The notes under the pieces were generated by a model. That model searched no databases. It was not told the origin of the DNA and saw only the letters and a program-made list of their open reading frames with translations. A program made the translations under genes and the position numbers. Of a stretch of 64,000 nt of DNA, positions 56,020 to 64,000 are shown in pieces. Source of the stretch: Salinicoccus halitifaciens (GTDB taxonomy: Bacteria; Bacillota; Bacilli; Staphylococcales; Salinicoccaceae); assembly GCF_021026095.1 (NCBI RefSeq), contig NZ_JAJNCU010000001.1, positions 744,001 through 808,000 on the forward strand. The letters are read 5' to 3'. The stretch's first letter is position 1. The number at the start of each line of letters is the position of its first letter.

Positions 56020-56820
56020 CTATACATAAGAAAACTCATCTTTAACAGCTATGTTCAATGCTGTCTGATAGACATAGCTATACATATTCTTCACAGCAGA
56101 ATACTTCTGAGGATTATGTCTATGATTCTTAATAGCTAAGATCAAAGCGTTTGTTGCTCTGTACATCCAGTCTACTATGTGTTCTGAGCCAAACTCTTCT
56201 CTACCCTTGTAAACCCTCAAAGCGTTACTCATTGAGTTATAGAGTCTTGTGACAGTAGCAGAATCAAAGAATTTAATCATATATTCGCCTAGTCGAGTCG
56301 GGATAAAGGAAGGCACAACATCTTTATAGCTTAAATTATACTCACGCTGTGCATCAGAACTATTGGGTACTACTGAATTATTGTATTTAGATTTAGAAAA
56401 GGTAGTGTTTGTTTTCTTTAATCGCTCTCTAAGTCGCTCCCCTGCTGTGTCCTGAGAGTTGTTACGAGTAGACAAATCCGAGTGGTCATCTTCTTCTATA
56501 TACTCTTTAATGATGAAAATAGAAGCTCCGAATCCTCCCCTAATCTTCCTGAAGCAATGGACTTTCTCAATGATTTCTAACTCTACTAATACATTTAGAT
56601 TGCGTTGTACAGTTCTTTTAGACACATCTAATAAGCCAGCTAAAGTATCTAGCTTTAGATAGCTTGCTCCAAGGTATTTACATGAATACTGTGCAAGAAC
56701 AGTAAGAAGTTTATACTGAGTATCATTAAGATTATTATTTTTAACATGAAGTGATACATGATGATTCATTTCTTCAAGAGATTCAAAATTGATATACTGC
56801 TCCAATTTGAGGGTGGACAT
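56020..56820 (-). CDS. Winged-helix protein of the lysogeny/replication region
   Basis: The 266-residue protein has a wHTH at about 35-110 (LNDTQYKLLTVLAQYSC..., LAGLLDVSKRTVQRNLNVLVELEIIEKV), a polar linker, and a helical C-terminal domain (LGEYMIKFFDSATVTRLYNSMSNALRVY...). This layout is common in Bacillus and Staphylococcus plasmids and phages, often annotated as helix-turn-helix proteins of unknown role. AAAGGAG precedes the ATG. With no classic CI repressor present, it is a candidate main regulator. Confidence 0.6.
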   Translation of the reverse strand: MSTLKLEQYINFESLEEMNHHVSLHVKNNNLNDTQYKLLTVLAQYSCKYLGASYLKLDTLAGLLDVSKRTVQRNLNVLVELEIIEKVHCFRKIRGGFGASIFIIKEYIEEDDHSDLSTRNNSQDTAGERLRERLKKTNTTFSKSKYNNSVVPNSSDAQREYNLSYKDVVPSFIPTRLGEYMIKFFDSATVTRLYNSMSNALRVYKGREEFGSEHIVDWMYRATNALILAIKNHRHNPQKYSAVKNMYSYVYQTALNIAVKDEFSYV

Positions 56821-56939
56821 GATAGTTTGCTCCTTTTGAGCTCATGACCTACCACTTGATTTATAAGCAGTTAAATAGTACACTAAACTTGTCTAGGGCT
56901 TGTGTTTGCTACTTTTTTAGTGGTGGGCACGAGTTTTTT

Positions 56940-57962
56940 TTATTTTACATATCTTCTGTGTGATCTAATATTTCTTCTAGTTTTCACTTTGTTTTCTTTC
57001 AAAATATTTAGAGGTGAGTGCTTCGCTTGATTCCGTATGTTCTTCACCTCATCTATGTGCAGATAGATTTCTGTGACTGATATATCTGAGTGACCCAAAT
57101 AATATTGAAGTGTTTTTAATGATCCTTTTTGCTCCATAAAAGCAGTTGCCGCTGTATGTCGGAACATATGATTAGTGATATGTTGCTTCACACCTGCTCT
57201 TTTCAGACACTTCTCTAAGTGAGCACCAAATGAATCTCGCTTGAGAGGATTACCAACATTCGTAAGGAATATTCTCCCCTCATTCTTAGTGAAGCTCTCA
57301 TTGTGATCTAATAGCCTATCTACTAAATCAATTGTCTTCTGAGACACTGGTACACTTCTGAATAAGCTATTCTTTGTTTTGTTGAAAGTAACGATATTTC
57401 TATCAAAATCAATATCATCTTCAGTAAGCTCTAATACTTCACTTACTCTTCCGAATGATTCTAAAAATAAATGAATCGCTGTGAGCATCCTTAAGTCTGT
57501 GTAGTATCTTTCATCCAAAGATTTGATTAGTTTATTCAGCTCACTCGGTTTGATCACTTTAGGACTCTGCTTTTGATATTTCAGCTGGTTAATATCTCTG
57601 AATACATCGTGTTTAGACTTGATGTAACCCAGTTCTAGAAGGACTGTGTAAGCTCCTTTTGTGAGTGTGAGGTAGGTATTCACACTTCTGCGAGCTAATC
57701 CAACTTTGCTACTTCTATTCTTATCTCCTCTGAAATGAGGTTTGTCATTCAACAAATAATCTAAGTAGTCGTATGCATCCTCAATTGTTAAGTCTTTTAC
57801 ATATCCATCATCAAAGAAATAAATGAGTTCATTCAACGCTTTGATATAGTTATCTGCTGTTTCTTTTGAGGTTGTACCCAATTTCTGAGAGTAGACAATT
57901 TCTTTCATATCGCTAAATCTAATGGCAGCTGGCTTCTTTGATTTTCTTCTTTTTAAAGACAA
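56940..57962 (-). CDS. Tyrosine recombinase (phage integrase)
   Basis: Joins attP and attB in ackA. The N-terminal SAM-like DNA-binding domain covers residues about 20-110. The catalytic domain has Arg in FGRVSEVLEL, HMFRHTAATAF (H-x-x-R), LGHSDISVTEIYLHI (His and the Tyr nucleophile). A TTG at 57962 lies 8 nt after GGAG and gives 340 residues; a GTG 9 bases upstream overlaps the ribosome site. It is adjacent to attR, with arm-type repeats between. Confidence 0.93.
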   Translation of the reverse strand: MSLKRRKSKKPAAIRFSDMKEIVYSQKLGTTSKETADNYIKALNELIYFFDDGYVKDLTIEDAYDYLDYLLNDKPHFRGDKNRSSKVGLARRSVNTYLTLTKGAYTVLLELGYIKSKHDVFRDINQLKYQKQSPKVIKPSELNKLIKSLDERYYTDLRMLTAIHLFLESFGRVSEVLELTEDDIDFDRNIVTFNKTKNSLFRSVPVSQKTIDLVDRLLDHNESFTKNEGRIFLTNVGNPLKRDSFGAHLEKCLKRAGVKQHITNHMFRHTAATAFMEQKGSLKTLQYYLGHSDISVTEIYLHIDEVKNIRNQAKHSPLNILKENKVKTRRNIRSHRRYVK

Positions 57963-58004
57963 AAAAATCACTCCTCATCAAAAATTTGATAAAAAGTGAT
58001 TAAT

Positions 58005-58051
58005 TAGTAGATTGTACAACCCCAACTTTTAGTAGTAGAGATTGCACAACC
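58005..58051. repeat. Arm-type direct repeats of the integrase (putative)
   Basis: AGATTGTACAAC (58009-58020) and AGATTGCACAAC (58039-58050) differ at one base and lie exactly 30 bases apart between the integrase gene and attR. Spacing and place fit integrase arm sites. Confidence 0.6.
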
Positions 58052-58096
58052 TTGAATATAAGAATTTTCCCTTGTGAACAATTCACAATATACTAC

Positions 58097-59296
58097 CTAA
58101 CCCCTTGGTATATCAGCAATCCTCATCACATCTCTAACTATTTCAATCTCCTCATTCGTCGGGATGATGAGGATCTTCACCGGGGAATAAGGATAGTTGA
58201 TGAATTTTTCCTTGCCTCTCACATCATTCAGTGATTTATCGAAATAAACACCCATGAACTCGAGGCCTTTCAGCACTTTTTCGCGTATTATGTCGGAATT
58301 CTCGCCGACGCCTGCCGTGAAGATGATCGCATCAAGTCCGCCCATCCTCGTTGCATAGGACCCCATGTATTTGTGGATCCGTTCGCCGAAGACATCCAGT
58401 GCGAGTTCGGCACGCTGATTGCCTTTCCTCGCCTCTTCTTCGATATCGCGGAGGTCGCTTGAAAATCCGCTGACCCCGAGGAGGCCGGATTCTTTATTCA
58501 GGACGTTCAGCACTTCCGTTGCGGTTTTCCCGGTCTTTTCCATGATGAACGGGATGAGCGCGGGGTCCAGGTTCCCGGAGCGGGTCCCCATCGTGACGCC
58601 GGCAAGCGGCGTGAAGCCCATGGACGTGTCTATCGACTCCCCGCCCTTCACAGCTGCGATGCTCGCGCCGTTGCCGAGGTGGCAGCTGATCAGCTTCAGT
58701 TCCTTCAGCGGCCTGCCGAGCATCTCACTTGCCCTCTGGGTCACATACTTATGGCTTGTGCCGTGGAAACCGTACTTCCTGATGCCGTATTCCTTGTAAT
58801 AATCGTAAGGCAGACTGTACAGATATGAGCTTTCCGGCATCGTCTGATGGAAGGCGGTGTCGAATACCGCCACATGGGGCACATCCGGAAGGTGCTCCAT
58901 AAATGCCCTGATGCCCATCAGGTTGGCCGGATTATGGAGCGGTGCGAGTTCACTCAGGTTCTCGATCTTCTCCACCACTTCATCCGTAATCAGTACAGAG
59001 TCATCAAAACTCTCACCGCCGTGGACCACCCTGTGGCCCGAGCCGACGATCTCATTGATGTCGGCGACCGCACCATGTTCAACCAGCTCTTCCAGCATGA
59101 GGTCGACCGCTTCTTCATGCGTCTCAAAATTCCGGTTCCTGGTTATCTTCTCACCGCCGACCGTAATGGTGAACACACCATTATCCATGCCGATCCGTTC
59201 GACCAGCCCTTTGGCGATCTCAGTTTCTTCGGGCATTTCAAAAAGCTGGAATTTGAATGAGGAGCTTCCTGCGTTGACCGCTATAATTTTAGCCAC
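58097..59296 (-). CDS. ackA: Acetate kinase with phage-supplied C-terminus
   Basis: Interconverts acetyl phosphate + ADP and acetate + ATP. Motifs: [42 protein letters not shown]. The 399-residue length is normal. The reading frame crosses the attR core, and the last 20 codons (58097-58163, ending [13 protein letters not shown]) come from the phage and replace the native end now stranded at attL (ending [10 protein letters not shown] type). Function should be kept. The 3' untranslated region and terminator are also changed. Confidence 0.97.
   Translation of the reverse strand: MAKIIAVNAGSSSFKFQLFEMPEETEIAKGLVERIGMDNGVFTITVGGEKITRNRNFETHEEAVDLMLEELVEHGAVADINEIVGSGHRVVHGGESFDDSVLITDEVVEKIENLSELAPLHNPANLMGIRAFMEHLPDVPHVAVFDTAFHQTMPESSYLYSLPYDYYKEYGIRKYGFHGTSHKYVTQRASEMLGRPLKELKLISCHLGNGASIAAVKGGESIDTSMGFTPLAGVTMGTRSGNLDPALIPFIMEKTGKTATEVLNVLNKESGLLGVSGFSSDLRDIEEEARKGNQRAELALDVFGERIHKYMGSYATRMGGLDAIIFTAGVGENSDIIREKVLKGLEFMGVYFDKSLNDVRGKEKFINYPYSPVKILIIPTNEEIEIVRDVMRIADIPRG
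58164..58226. other. attR core of the prophage
   Basis: These 63 bases are identical to the attL core. The left neighbour is phage-derived ackA 3' sequence and the right neighbour is the chromosomal ackA body. Confidence 0.93.
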
Positions 59297-59304
59297 ATTT
59301 TCAC

Positions 59305-60219
59305 CTACTTTTTCTTAACAGCATATTTATCGTGCCATGCATCCGTCCTGTCGAGGAACAATTTCATCTGTTCCGCGTTCTTGAAATCAGGCACATCTCC
59401 GAGGAGCACTTCAATGTCCTCAATTGGTTTATATCCTTTTTTCAGGACAATAATCGATTTATGCATATTTTCCGTCTTAAACAGCGTATCCGGCAGGTTC
59501 AAAAACATCAGCAGCGTCGCTTCCGTCGATATATACTCTTTAATCGTCTCATTGTTTTCTTCCAGGATGTTCGAAGGTACGACGAAGATGCCGATGCCGT
59601 CCTCTTTCACGTAATTCATTGCCGCTTCAATCATCAACAGATGTGCAAAGCTCCTGCCTTCTTTGAAGGCAGTTGTAAAACCTTCAACATCGAGCGGATA
59701 ATATCCGATCGGAAGGTCCCCGACGGCGATGTCCATATCACTCAGCATGGCAGGTTCGATGATGTTCTGAGGATAGATGTCCATCGGGACTTTGAGGAAT
59801 TCGCATAATGCGACATTGAATCTTGCAAGCACGGGATCCACTTCCGCGCCGTACAGGTTCACGTTTTCTGCATGCTCCCTGATCGTCATGGACAGATGGC
59901 CGGTGCCGCTGCCTGCATCAAGTACATTGATTCCATCCTCCTCTTTGAAGAGCTCGACAAGGTGTGCAATCAGGTAGCCGATCGAGTCCGGCGTGAGCTG
60001 ATGGTTCGGCTGCACGCTTTCTTTATTCAGCTGGTAAAGGTATGCAAACTGCACACCCTTCCGCATATCCGAATAGGCGTACTTGCCTTCATCAATATCG
60101 ATGGACAGCAATGCTTCAGACATCGCTTCGATCCGCGACATGTCACTGTTTTCCTTTAAAACTGCTTCAGTCTGATCTACAATCAGCTGATAAACTTTCT
60201 CCAAATCACTTTTCGCCAT
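59305..60219 (-). CDS. YtxK-like class I methyltransferase
   Basis: The 304-residue protein has the SAM-binding motif [13 protein letters not shown] and a DLPIGYYP motif in place of NPPY/F, the signature of the YtxK family of N6-adenine-type methyltransferases encoded beside ackA in Firmicutes. The target nucleic acid is not known. It lies 8 bases upstream of ackA, so the two are likely co-transcribed. Confidence 0.92.
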   Translation of the reverse strand: MAKSDLEKVYQLIVDQTEAVLKENSDMSRIEAMSEALLSIDIDEGKYAYSDMRKGVQFAYLYQLNKESVQPNHQLTPDSIGYLIAHLVELFKEEDGINVLDAGSGTGHLSMTIREHAENVNLYGAEVDPVLARFNVALCEFLKVPMDIYPQNIIEPAMLSDMDIAVGDLPIGYYPLDVEGFTTAFKEGRSFAHLLMIEAAMNYVKEDGIGIFVVPSNILEENNETIKEYISTEATLLMFLNLPDTLFKTENMHKSIIVLKKGYKPIEDIEVLLGDVPDFKNAEQMKLFLDRTDAWHDKYAVKKK

Positions 60220-60254
60220 TATATCCCCACTTACATAAAAGATGGACTGTCCAT

Positions 60255-60290
60255 TGCCGGACAGTCCTTTTCACACATTATATTACATTT
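60255..60290 (-). terminator. Hairpin after tpx
   Basis: GGACTGTCC and related GGACAGTCC repeats at about 60242-60268 form a stem followed by T-rich sequence on the minus strand, ending the sppA-RDD-tpx unit. Confidence 0.55.
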
Positions 60291-60787
60291 TATAAAGATT
60301 TCAAAGCATCAACAGCTGCGTCATAGTCCGGCGCTTCCGTGCCTTCGGATACATATTCCGCATGGACAACCTTATCATTTTCATCGAGAACGAACACGCT
60401 GCGTGCCTGCAGCCTGAGCTCATCCATCACGGTGCCGTAATTTTCACCGAAGGAAAGGTCCCTGTGGTCGCTTAAAGTGATGACATTATCGAGGCCTTCC
60501 GCTGCACACCATCTCGCCTGCGCAAAAGGCAGGTCATTCGATATCGTCAGAATGACCGCATTATCGACTGATGACGCATCCTCGTTGAACTTCCTCGTCT
60601 GTTTTGAACACAGACCCGTATCGAGTGACGGCACCACGCTGATCAATTTCTTTTTACCTTGATAGTCGGAAAGTGTGACTTCCTCAAGGCTGTTGTTCAA
60701 AACCGTGAAATCAGGCGCTGTGTCGCCGACTTTCACTTCTTTCCCGCTGAGTGAGACCGGATTGCCTTTAAACGTGACTTCTGCCAT
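60290..60787 (-). CDS. tpx: Thiol peroxidase (Tpx, 2-Cys peroxiredoxin)
   Basis: Reduces hydroperoxides with thioredoxin as donor. From the ATG at 60787 (AGGAGG 12 nt upstream) the product is 165 residues. It has [13 protein letters not shown] with the peroxidatic Cys and [12 protein letters not shown] with the resolving Cys. An upstream frame extension of 12 codons overlaps the RDD gene and is not used. It overlaps that gene by 20 bases. Confidence 0.95.
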   Translation of the reverse strand: MAEVTFKGNPVSLSGKEVKVGDTAPDFTVLNNSLEEVTLSDYQGKKKLISVVPSLDTGLCSKQTRKFNEDASSVDNAVILTISNDLPFAQARWCAAEGLDNVITLSDHRDLSFGENYGTVMDELRLQARSVFVLDENDKVVHAEYVSEGTEAPDYDAAVDALKSL

Positions 60788-61355
60788 TGTACAAATCATC
60801 CTCCTGGTAATTATGTCGTTCATCTTCGATTATACGCGCTTTGATCTCTTTTTTGTACAGATTGAAACTGTTCTTCACCACATAAGTATCCGCGAAGTAA
60901 TCATGCAGGCCGATCCTCCGCTCGGTGAAGAGCGCAACAAGGTACGGCAGGTACCATAATGTATTGTTGATGTATCTGCCGACGAGCTCACGGAATATCA
61001 CCTGGGACAGTGAAAGTTTTTCCGAGTCCCTGCCCACCACCGTGATGCCGGTGATCATTTTCCCGAGCGTCGCCTGTGCAAAGTACGTCATGAGTATGAA
61101 GTACAGGTAATAAAGGAGCCCCGTGGCGATGTTTGCCACACTCAGCATCGGTGTCAGGAAGTATACATCCCCCACCCCTGCCAATTGGAGGACCGGATGG
61201 ATGATGATCTGGCTGAGCCCCCATATCGCAAGGCCGTCAATGATGAATGCCACGGCCCGGCTCAGAAAGGAGGCAGTCGACATGTAATCGAGCTTATCCG
61301 CCCATGTGTCGCGTTCAGGCTCATATCGGATGCTTTCATTTTGTGCGTTTTCCAT
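60768..61355 (-). CDS. RDD-family membrane protein
   Basis: The 195-residue protein has the RDD domain with about three membrane helices: [19 protein letters not shown], with the key Arg-Asp, then segments near residues 75-105, and [11 protein letters not shown]. Function of most RDD proteins is unknown; some are ion transporters. It lies between sppA and tpx in one unit. Confidence 0.9.
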   Translation of the reverse strand: MENAQNESIRYEPERDTWADKLDYMSTASFLSRAVAFIIDGLAIWGLSQIIIHPVLQLAGVGDVYFLTPMLSVANIATGLLYYLYFILMTYFAQATLGKMITGITVVGRDSEKLSLSQVIFRELVGRYINNTLWYLPYLVALFTERRIGLHDYFADTYVVKNSFNLYKKEIKARIIEDERHNYQEDDLYNGRSHV

Positions 61356-61366
61356 ACTGTCCCTCC

Positions 61367-62371
61367 TTATCTTTCATACAGGTACATCGGCTGAAGACCC
61401 TGGCGGTTATTGATCAGGTTTTCCATGCGTGCAATATCATTGCGGCCGGTGATGTCGCCGATCAGGCTGCCCAGGCCGTAATTCAGGTTGATGCCGGCGA
61501 AGTTCGTCGCGTAGCCATATTCGATGATCTGCGGGTTGCCGCCGATCTCTTCCTTCAATGCGGCCGTCGCATCTTCGATGTAGCCGATCTGATCGACAAG
61601 CCCGTTATCCAGCGCATCTTCACCAAGGTAGATTCGGCCGTCTGCGATGTCCCTCACTTCGTCCTCGCTCATGCCGCGGCCGTCTGCCACGACCTGGACG
61701 AAGTCATCGAACATGCTGTCGACCATGCCCTGGACATATTCGGTCTCTTCTTCGGTCGGTTCCCTTGTCGCACTCAGCATCTCTTTCATATCACCGCTTG
61801 TATAAGTGTTGAATTCGACACCCAGATCTTCAGCAAGCTGTTCGAAGTTCAACGACTGCATGATGACGCCGATCGAGCCGGTCATGGTTTCATTCGAAGC
61901 AAATATCTGGTCGGCCGGTGCAGACACATAATATCCTCCCGAGGCAGCCATGCCGCCCATTGAACTGTAGATGATCTTGCCGGCTTCTTTTGCTTCTGTA
62001 AGGTATTTATGTACTTCAGCTGATTCGTACACCCCGCCCCCGGGTGAATCCACATTCAAAAGGACAGCCTGGACTGTATCGTCTTCAATGATCTGCTTCA
62101 ATGATTCGATCACAAGCTGGTGGTTATATTGGTCCGGTGAAAACATGCCGGGTTCGCTGCCCGTGTCGATGATCGTCCCTTCAATATTGATCATGGCGAT
62201 CTTACTGCCCGGATCCCCCTGTTCAACGACCTGCGCCGGTGGGAAGTCTCCGCCCGCAAACTGATCGAAGGTCTCCTGGAAGTCACTGGCCCATAAATTC
62301 GTGAAAATCGAAAAGAATATGCCGAAAACGAGCAGTGTCCCCGCAATGACTGCAGCTATTATACGTTTCAT
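61367..62371 (-). CDS. sppA: Signal peptide peptidase SppA
   Basis: The 334-residue membrane-anchored Ser/Lys protease (S49) has an N-terminal helix (residues 4-25), NVDSPGGGV, GGMAASGGYYVSAPADQI, catalytic Ser in MTGSIGVI and Lys in SGDMKEMLS. It degrades leftover signal peptides in the membrane. It is first in the sppA-RDD-tpx unit and divergent from nadK. Confidence 0.95.
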   Translation of the reverse strand: MKRIIAAVIAGTLLVFGIFFSIFTNLWASDFQETFDQFAGGDFPPAQVVEQGDPGSKIAMINIEGTIIDTGSEPGMFSPDQYNHQLVIESLKQIIEDDTVQAVLLNVDSPGGGVYESAEVHKYLTEAKEAGKIIYSSMGGMAASGGYYVSAPADQIFASNETMTGSIGVIMQSLNFEQLAEDLGVEFNTYTSGDMKEMLSATREPTEEETEYVQGMVDSMFDDFVQVVADGRGMSEDEVRDIADGRIYLGEDALDNGLVDQIGYIEDATAALKEEIGGNPQIIEYGYATNFAGINLNYGLGSLIGDITGRNDIARMENLINNRQGLQPMYLYER

Positions 62372-62458
62372 AATCTCACTCCCTATTATTTAATCCTATT
62401 CCCTTTTTATGATAACATATAGATGATCGATTCAAATAATATTTGAGGGGTGGCACAC

Positions 62459-63259
62459 GTGGAGCAATTTAAGAATGTTTACTTCTTCGACCCTTTCGGT
62501 AAGGATACGGAAAGGATCAGGAAAGACCTGGTCGAAGTCTTCAAAAATATGGGTATCAGCACTGTCGATTCAAGTGCGGAGGCGGACCTGATCGCTTCAA
62601 TCGGAGGGGACGGCACGTTCCTGCAGGCCGTAAGGAAGACCGGGTTCCGGAATGACTGTGTCTATATCGGCATCGCAATCGAAGAAGATGACTATATGTA
62701 TGTGGATTTCAGCTACAAAGAGAGCCGCATGATCGAAGAGGCGCTGACTTCCGAGGAGACCCATGTGCGCAATTACCCGACCATCGCAGTGAAAATCAAC
62801 GACAACCAGGAAAGCTACTGCCTGAATGAATTCACGCTGAGGTCAAGCATCGTGAAGACGATCATGATGGATGTCTACATCGATGACTTTCTCTTCGAGC
62901 AGTTCCACGGGGACGGCATTCTGGTGTGCACCCCGACTGGTTCGACCGGCTACAACAAATCCCTGGGCGGCGCCGTCGTCGACCCGCTGCTGAAAGCGAT
63001 TCAGGTCACGGAACTTGCGAGCGTCAACAACAACAAGTACAGGACGCTCGGCACGAGCTTCCTGCTCAATAAAGACCGCCCGCTCACGCTGATGATCGAT
63101 AAGAAGCGTGATTACTACCCCATCATGTCCCTCGACAATGAAGCGCTCAGCCTGCAGAATACCGAAGAGGTCCAAATACGCGTCTCCGACAGGGTCATCA
63201 AGACATTGAAGCTCCCGAACAACACTTTCTGGCACAAAACGCAAAGAAACTTCCTGTAA
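62459..63259 (+). CDS. nadK: NAD kinase
   Basis: Phosphorylates NAD to NADP. The motifs GGDGTFLQA, NEFTLRSS and PTGSTGYNKSLGG are complete. The likely start is a GTG at 62459, 8 nt after GAGGGG, giving MEQFKNVYFF and 266 residues; an earlier GTG at 62450 overlaps the ribosome site. Normal length for the Gram-positive type. Confidence 0.95.
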   Translation: MEQFKNVYFFDPFGKDTERIRKDLVEVFKNMGISTVDSSAEADLIASIGGDGTFLQAVRKTGFRNDCVYIGIAIEEDDYMYVDFSYKESRMIEEALTSEETHVRNYPTIAVKINDNQESYCLNEFTLRSSIVKTIMMDVYIDDFLFEQFHGDGILVCTPTGSTGYNKSLGGAVVDPLLKAIQVTELASVNNNKYRTLGTSFLLNKDRPLTLMIDKKRDYYPIMSLDNEALSLQNTEEVQIRVSDRVIKTLKLPNNTFWHKTQRNFL

Positions 63260-63281
63260 ACCAGGAAGTTTCTTTTTTATA
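63243..63281. terminator. Bidirectional terminator between nadK and thiI
   Basis: The stem AAGAAACTTCCTG and its complement with loop TAAAC overlaps the nadK stop. It has T runs on both strands for the convergent genes. Confidence 0.92.
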
Positions 63282-63999
63282 ACAGTTCCCCGAATTCCTC
63301 GGCTTCTTCACTGTTCTGAGTATATGTTTCTATTCCCGAGAGTGCCTTCTCGATCAATGGACCGAAATCCACTCTCTCTTCGAACTTCCTGACCTTCTCA
63401 AGCGACGGTTTCGTTTTCGGCGACTTCGGCTTGAAGATCGTGCAGCAGTCCTCATAAGGGAGGATGGAAGTTTCATAAGTCCCGAACTGCTTCGCCATAT
63501 TGACGATTTCATTCTTCTCCAAAGTAAGCAGCGGCCGGAGCACCGGCATGTTCGTCACTTCGTTGATCGCATGCATGCTCGTCAGCGTCTGGGAGGCGAC
63601 CTGTCCGAGGTTCTCCCCGTTGATCACCGCTTCCGCCCCGGTCGCCCCGGCAAGCTTTTCAGCGATCTTGAGCATGACGCGTCTCGTCGACGTCATTGAC
63701 AGATTGTCCGGGATGCGGTCGTACAAAGTCGTCTGCAGCTCGGTGAATGGCACGATATGCAGTTTGATGTCATATCCCGTCCGTTCACTCATGATATCGA
63801 CGAGCTTCTTCACTTTCTCAGTGGCTTCAGGGCTTGTATAAGGCGGTGAATGGAAGTGCACCGCTTCGATTTCAACGCCCTTTCTCATGACATCGAGTCC
63901 CGCGACCGGGGAATCTATCCCCCCGGAGAGCATCAAGAGCCCTTTGCCGCCGGTGCCGAGCGGCAGTCCGCCCAGGCACTGCACAGTGTCATGGTACAT
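63277..63999 (-). CDS. thiI: tRNA 4-thiouridine synthetase ThiI, C-terminal part (cut by window edge)
   Basis: The 240 visible residues start within the PP-loop domain, with [10 protein letters not shown] (ATP binding) near the visible N-terminus, followed by [14 protein letters not shown] and the C-terminal [15 protein letters not shown]. ThiI adenylates U8 of tRNA and transfers sulfur to it. The THUMP domain lies beyond base 64000. No rhodanese domain follows, as usual in Gram-positive ThiI. Confidence 0.93.
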   Translation of the reverse strand: MYHDTVQCLGGLPLGTGGKGLLMLSGGIDSPVAGLDVMRKGVEIEAVHFHSPPYTSPEATEKVKKLVDIMSERTGYDIKLHIVPFTELQTTLYDRIPDNLSMTSTRRVMLKIAEKLAGATGAEAVINGENLGQVASQTLTSMHAINEVTNMPVLRPLLTLEKNEIVNMAKQFGTYETSILPYEDCCTIFKPKSPKTKPSLEKVRKFEERVDFGPLIEKALSGIETYTQNSEEAEEFGELL

Positions 64000-64000
64000 A

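Larger units (their letters stand above)
19023..58226. mobile_element. Intact-looking siphovirus prophage integrated in ackA
   Basis: Bounded by a perfect 63-bp repeat and carrying integrase, replication-type, packaging, head, tail and lysis genes in canonical order, all on the minus strand. The excised circle would be 39,141 bp (distance between matching core positions). Base composition falls sharply relative to the flanks. No frame-broken structural gene was seen, so it may be inducible. Confidence 0.95.

Noticed and set aside
19023-58226. Phage-plasmid or satellite
   Set aside because: A full set of packaging, head, tail and lysis genes plus integrase and att sites supports an integrated complete phage; no partition gene was recognised.

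Overview
The window is a chromosomal segment of a low-GC Gram-positive bacterium, most likely a member of the Staphylococcaceae. The order pyk-pfkA-accA-accD-malic enzyme-dnaE-nrnA, then ald-usp-ackA-methyltransferase-tpx-RDD-sppA-nadK-thiI, is the staphylococcal order. The host genes are clearly more GC-rich than Staphylococcus itself, so a relative such as Salinicoccus or Jeotgalicoccus fits better (inference from gene order and composition; no marker gene is present).

Layout. Bases 1-19085 are host: a lipoprotein, glycolysis (pyk, pfkA), carboxyltransferase (accA, accD) with a short GntR-type regulator, malic enzyme, DnaE, NrnA, YtpI-like and YtoI-like proteins, a beta-lactamase-fold hydrolase, an acetyltransferase, cysteine synthase, alanine dehydrogenase, a universal stress protein and the orphaned 3' end of ackA. 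Bases 19086-58163 are an AT-rich, apparently complete prophage of about 39 kb inserted in the 3' part of ackA. A perfect 63-bp direct repeat (19023-19085 and 58164-58226) marks the att cores. The phage brings its own ackA 3' end, so acetate kinase stays full length. Bases 58164-64000 are host again (ackA, methyltransferase, tpx, RDD protein, sppA, nadK, partial thiI).

Every sizeable prophage gene lies on the minus strand. Reading with transcription from attR to attL: tyrosine integrase, winged-helix protein, lipoprotein, four 128-bp tandem repeats, small HTH protein, two winged-helix replication-type proteins behind iteron-like repeats, a sigma-factor-like protein, HNH endonuclease, a cluster of small accessory genes with two palindromic promoters, a probable cos region, terminase (P27/TerL), portal, prohead protease, HK97-type capsid, connectors, tail tube, tail chaperone with frameshift, tape measure with M23 peptidase, Dit, a 2136-residue tail fibre with an S74 chaperone domain, holin-like proteins and an amidase/LysM/SH3 endolysin. 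It is a siphovirus.

Between the endolysin and attL, where phages usually keep cargo, are two modules. The first has the full architecture of a type III toxin-antitoxin system: a strong promoter, two 53-nt structured tandem repeats with a compensatory base pair, a rho-independent terminator, and then a gene for a 194-residue putative RNase. That protein resembles the PBECR4 (barnase/EndoU/ColicinE5/RelE-fold) family rather than ToxN, CptN or TenpN. The second is a 364-residue protein with a HEPN-type RNase motif plus a 48-residue basic partner. These two are the best candidates for undescribed biology in the window, followed by the 128-bp repeat array at 54.4-55.0 kb.
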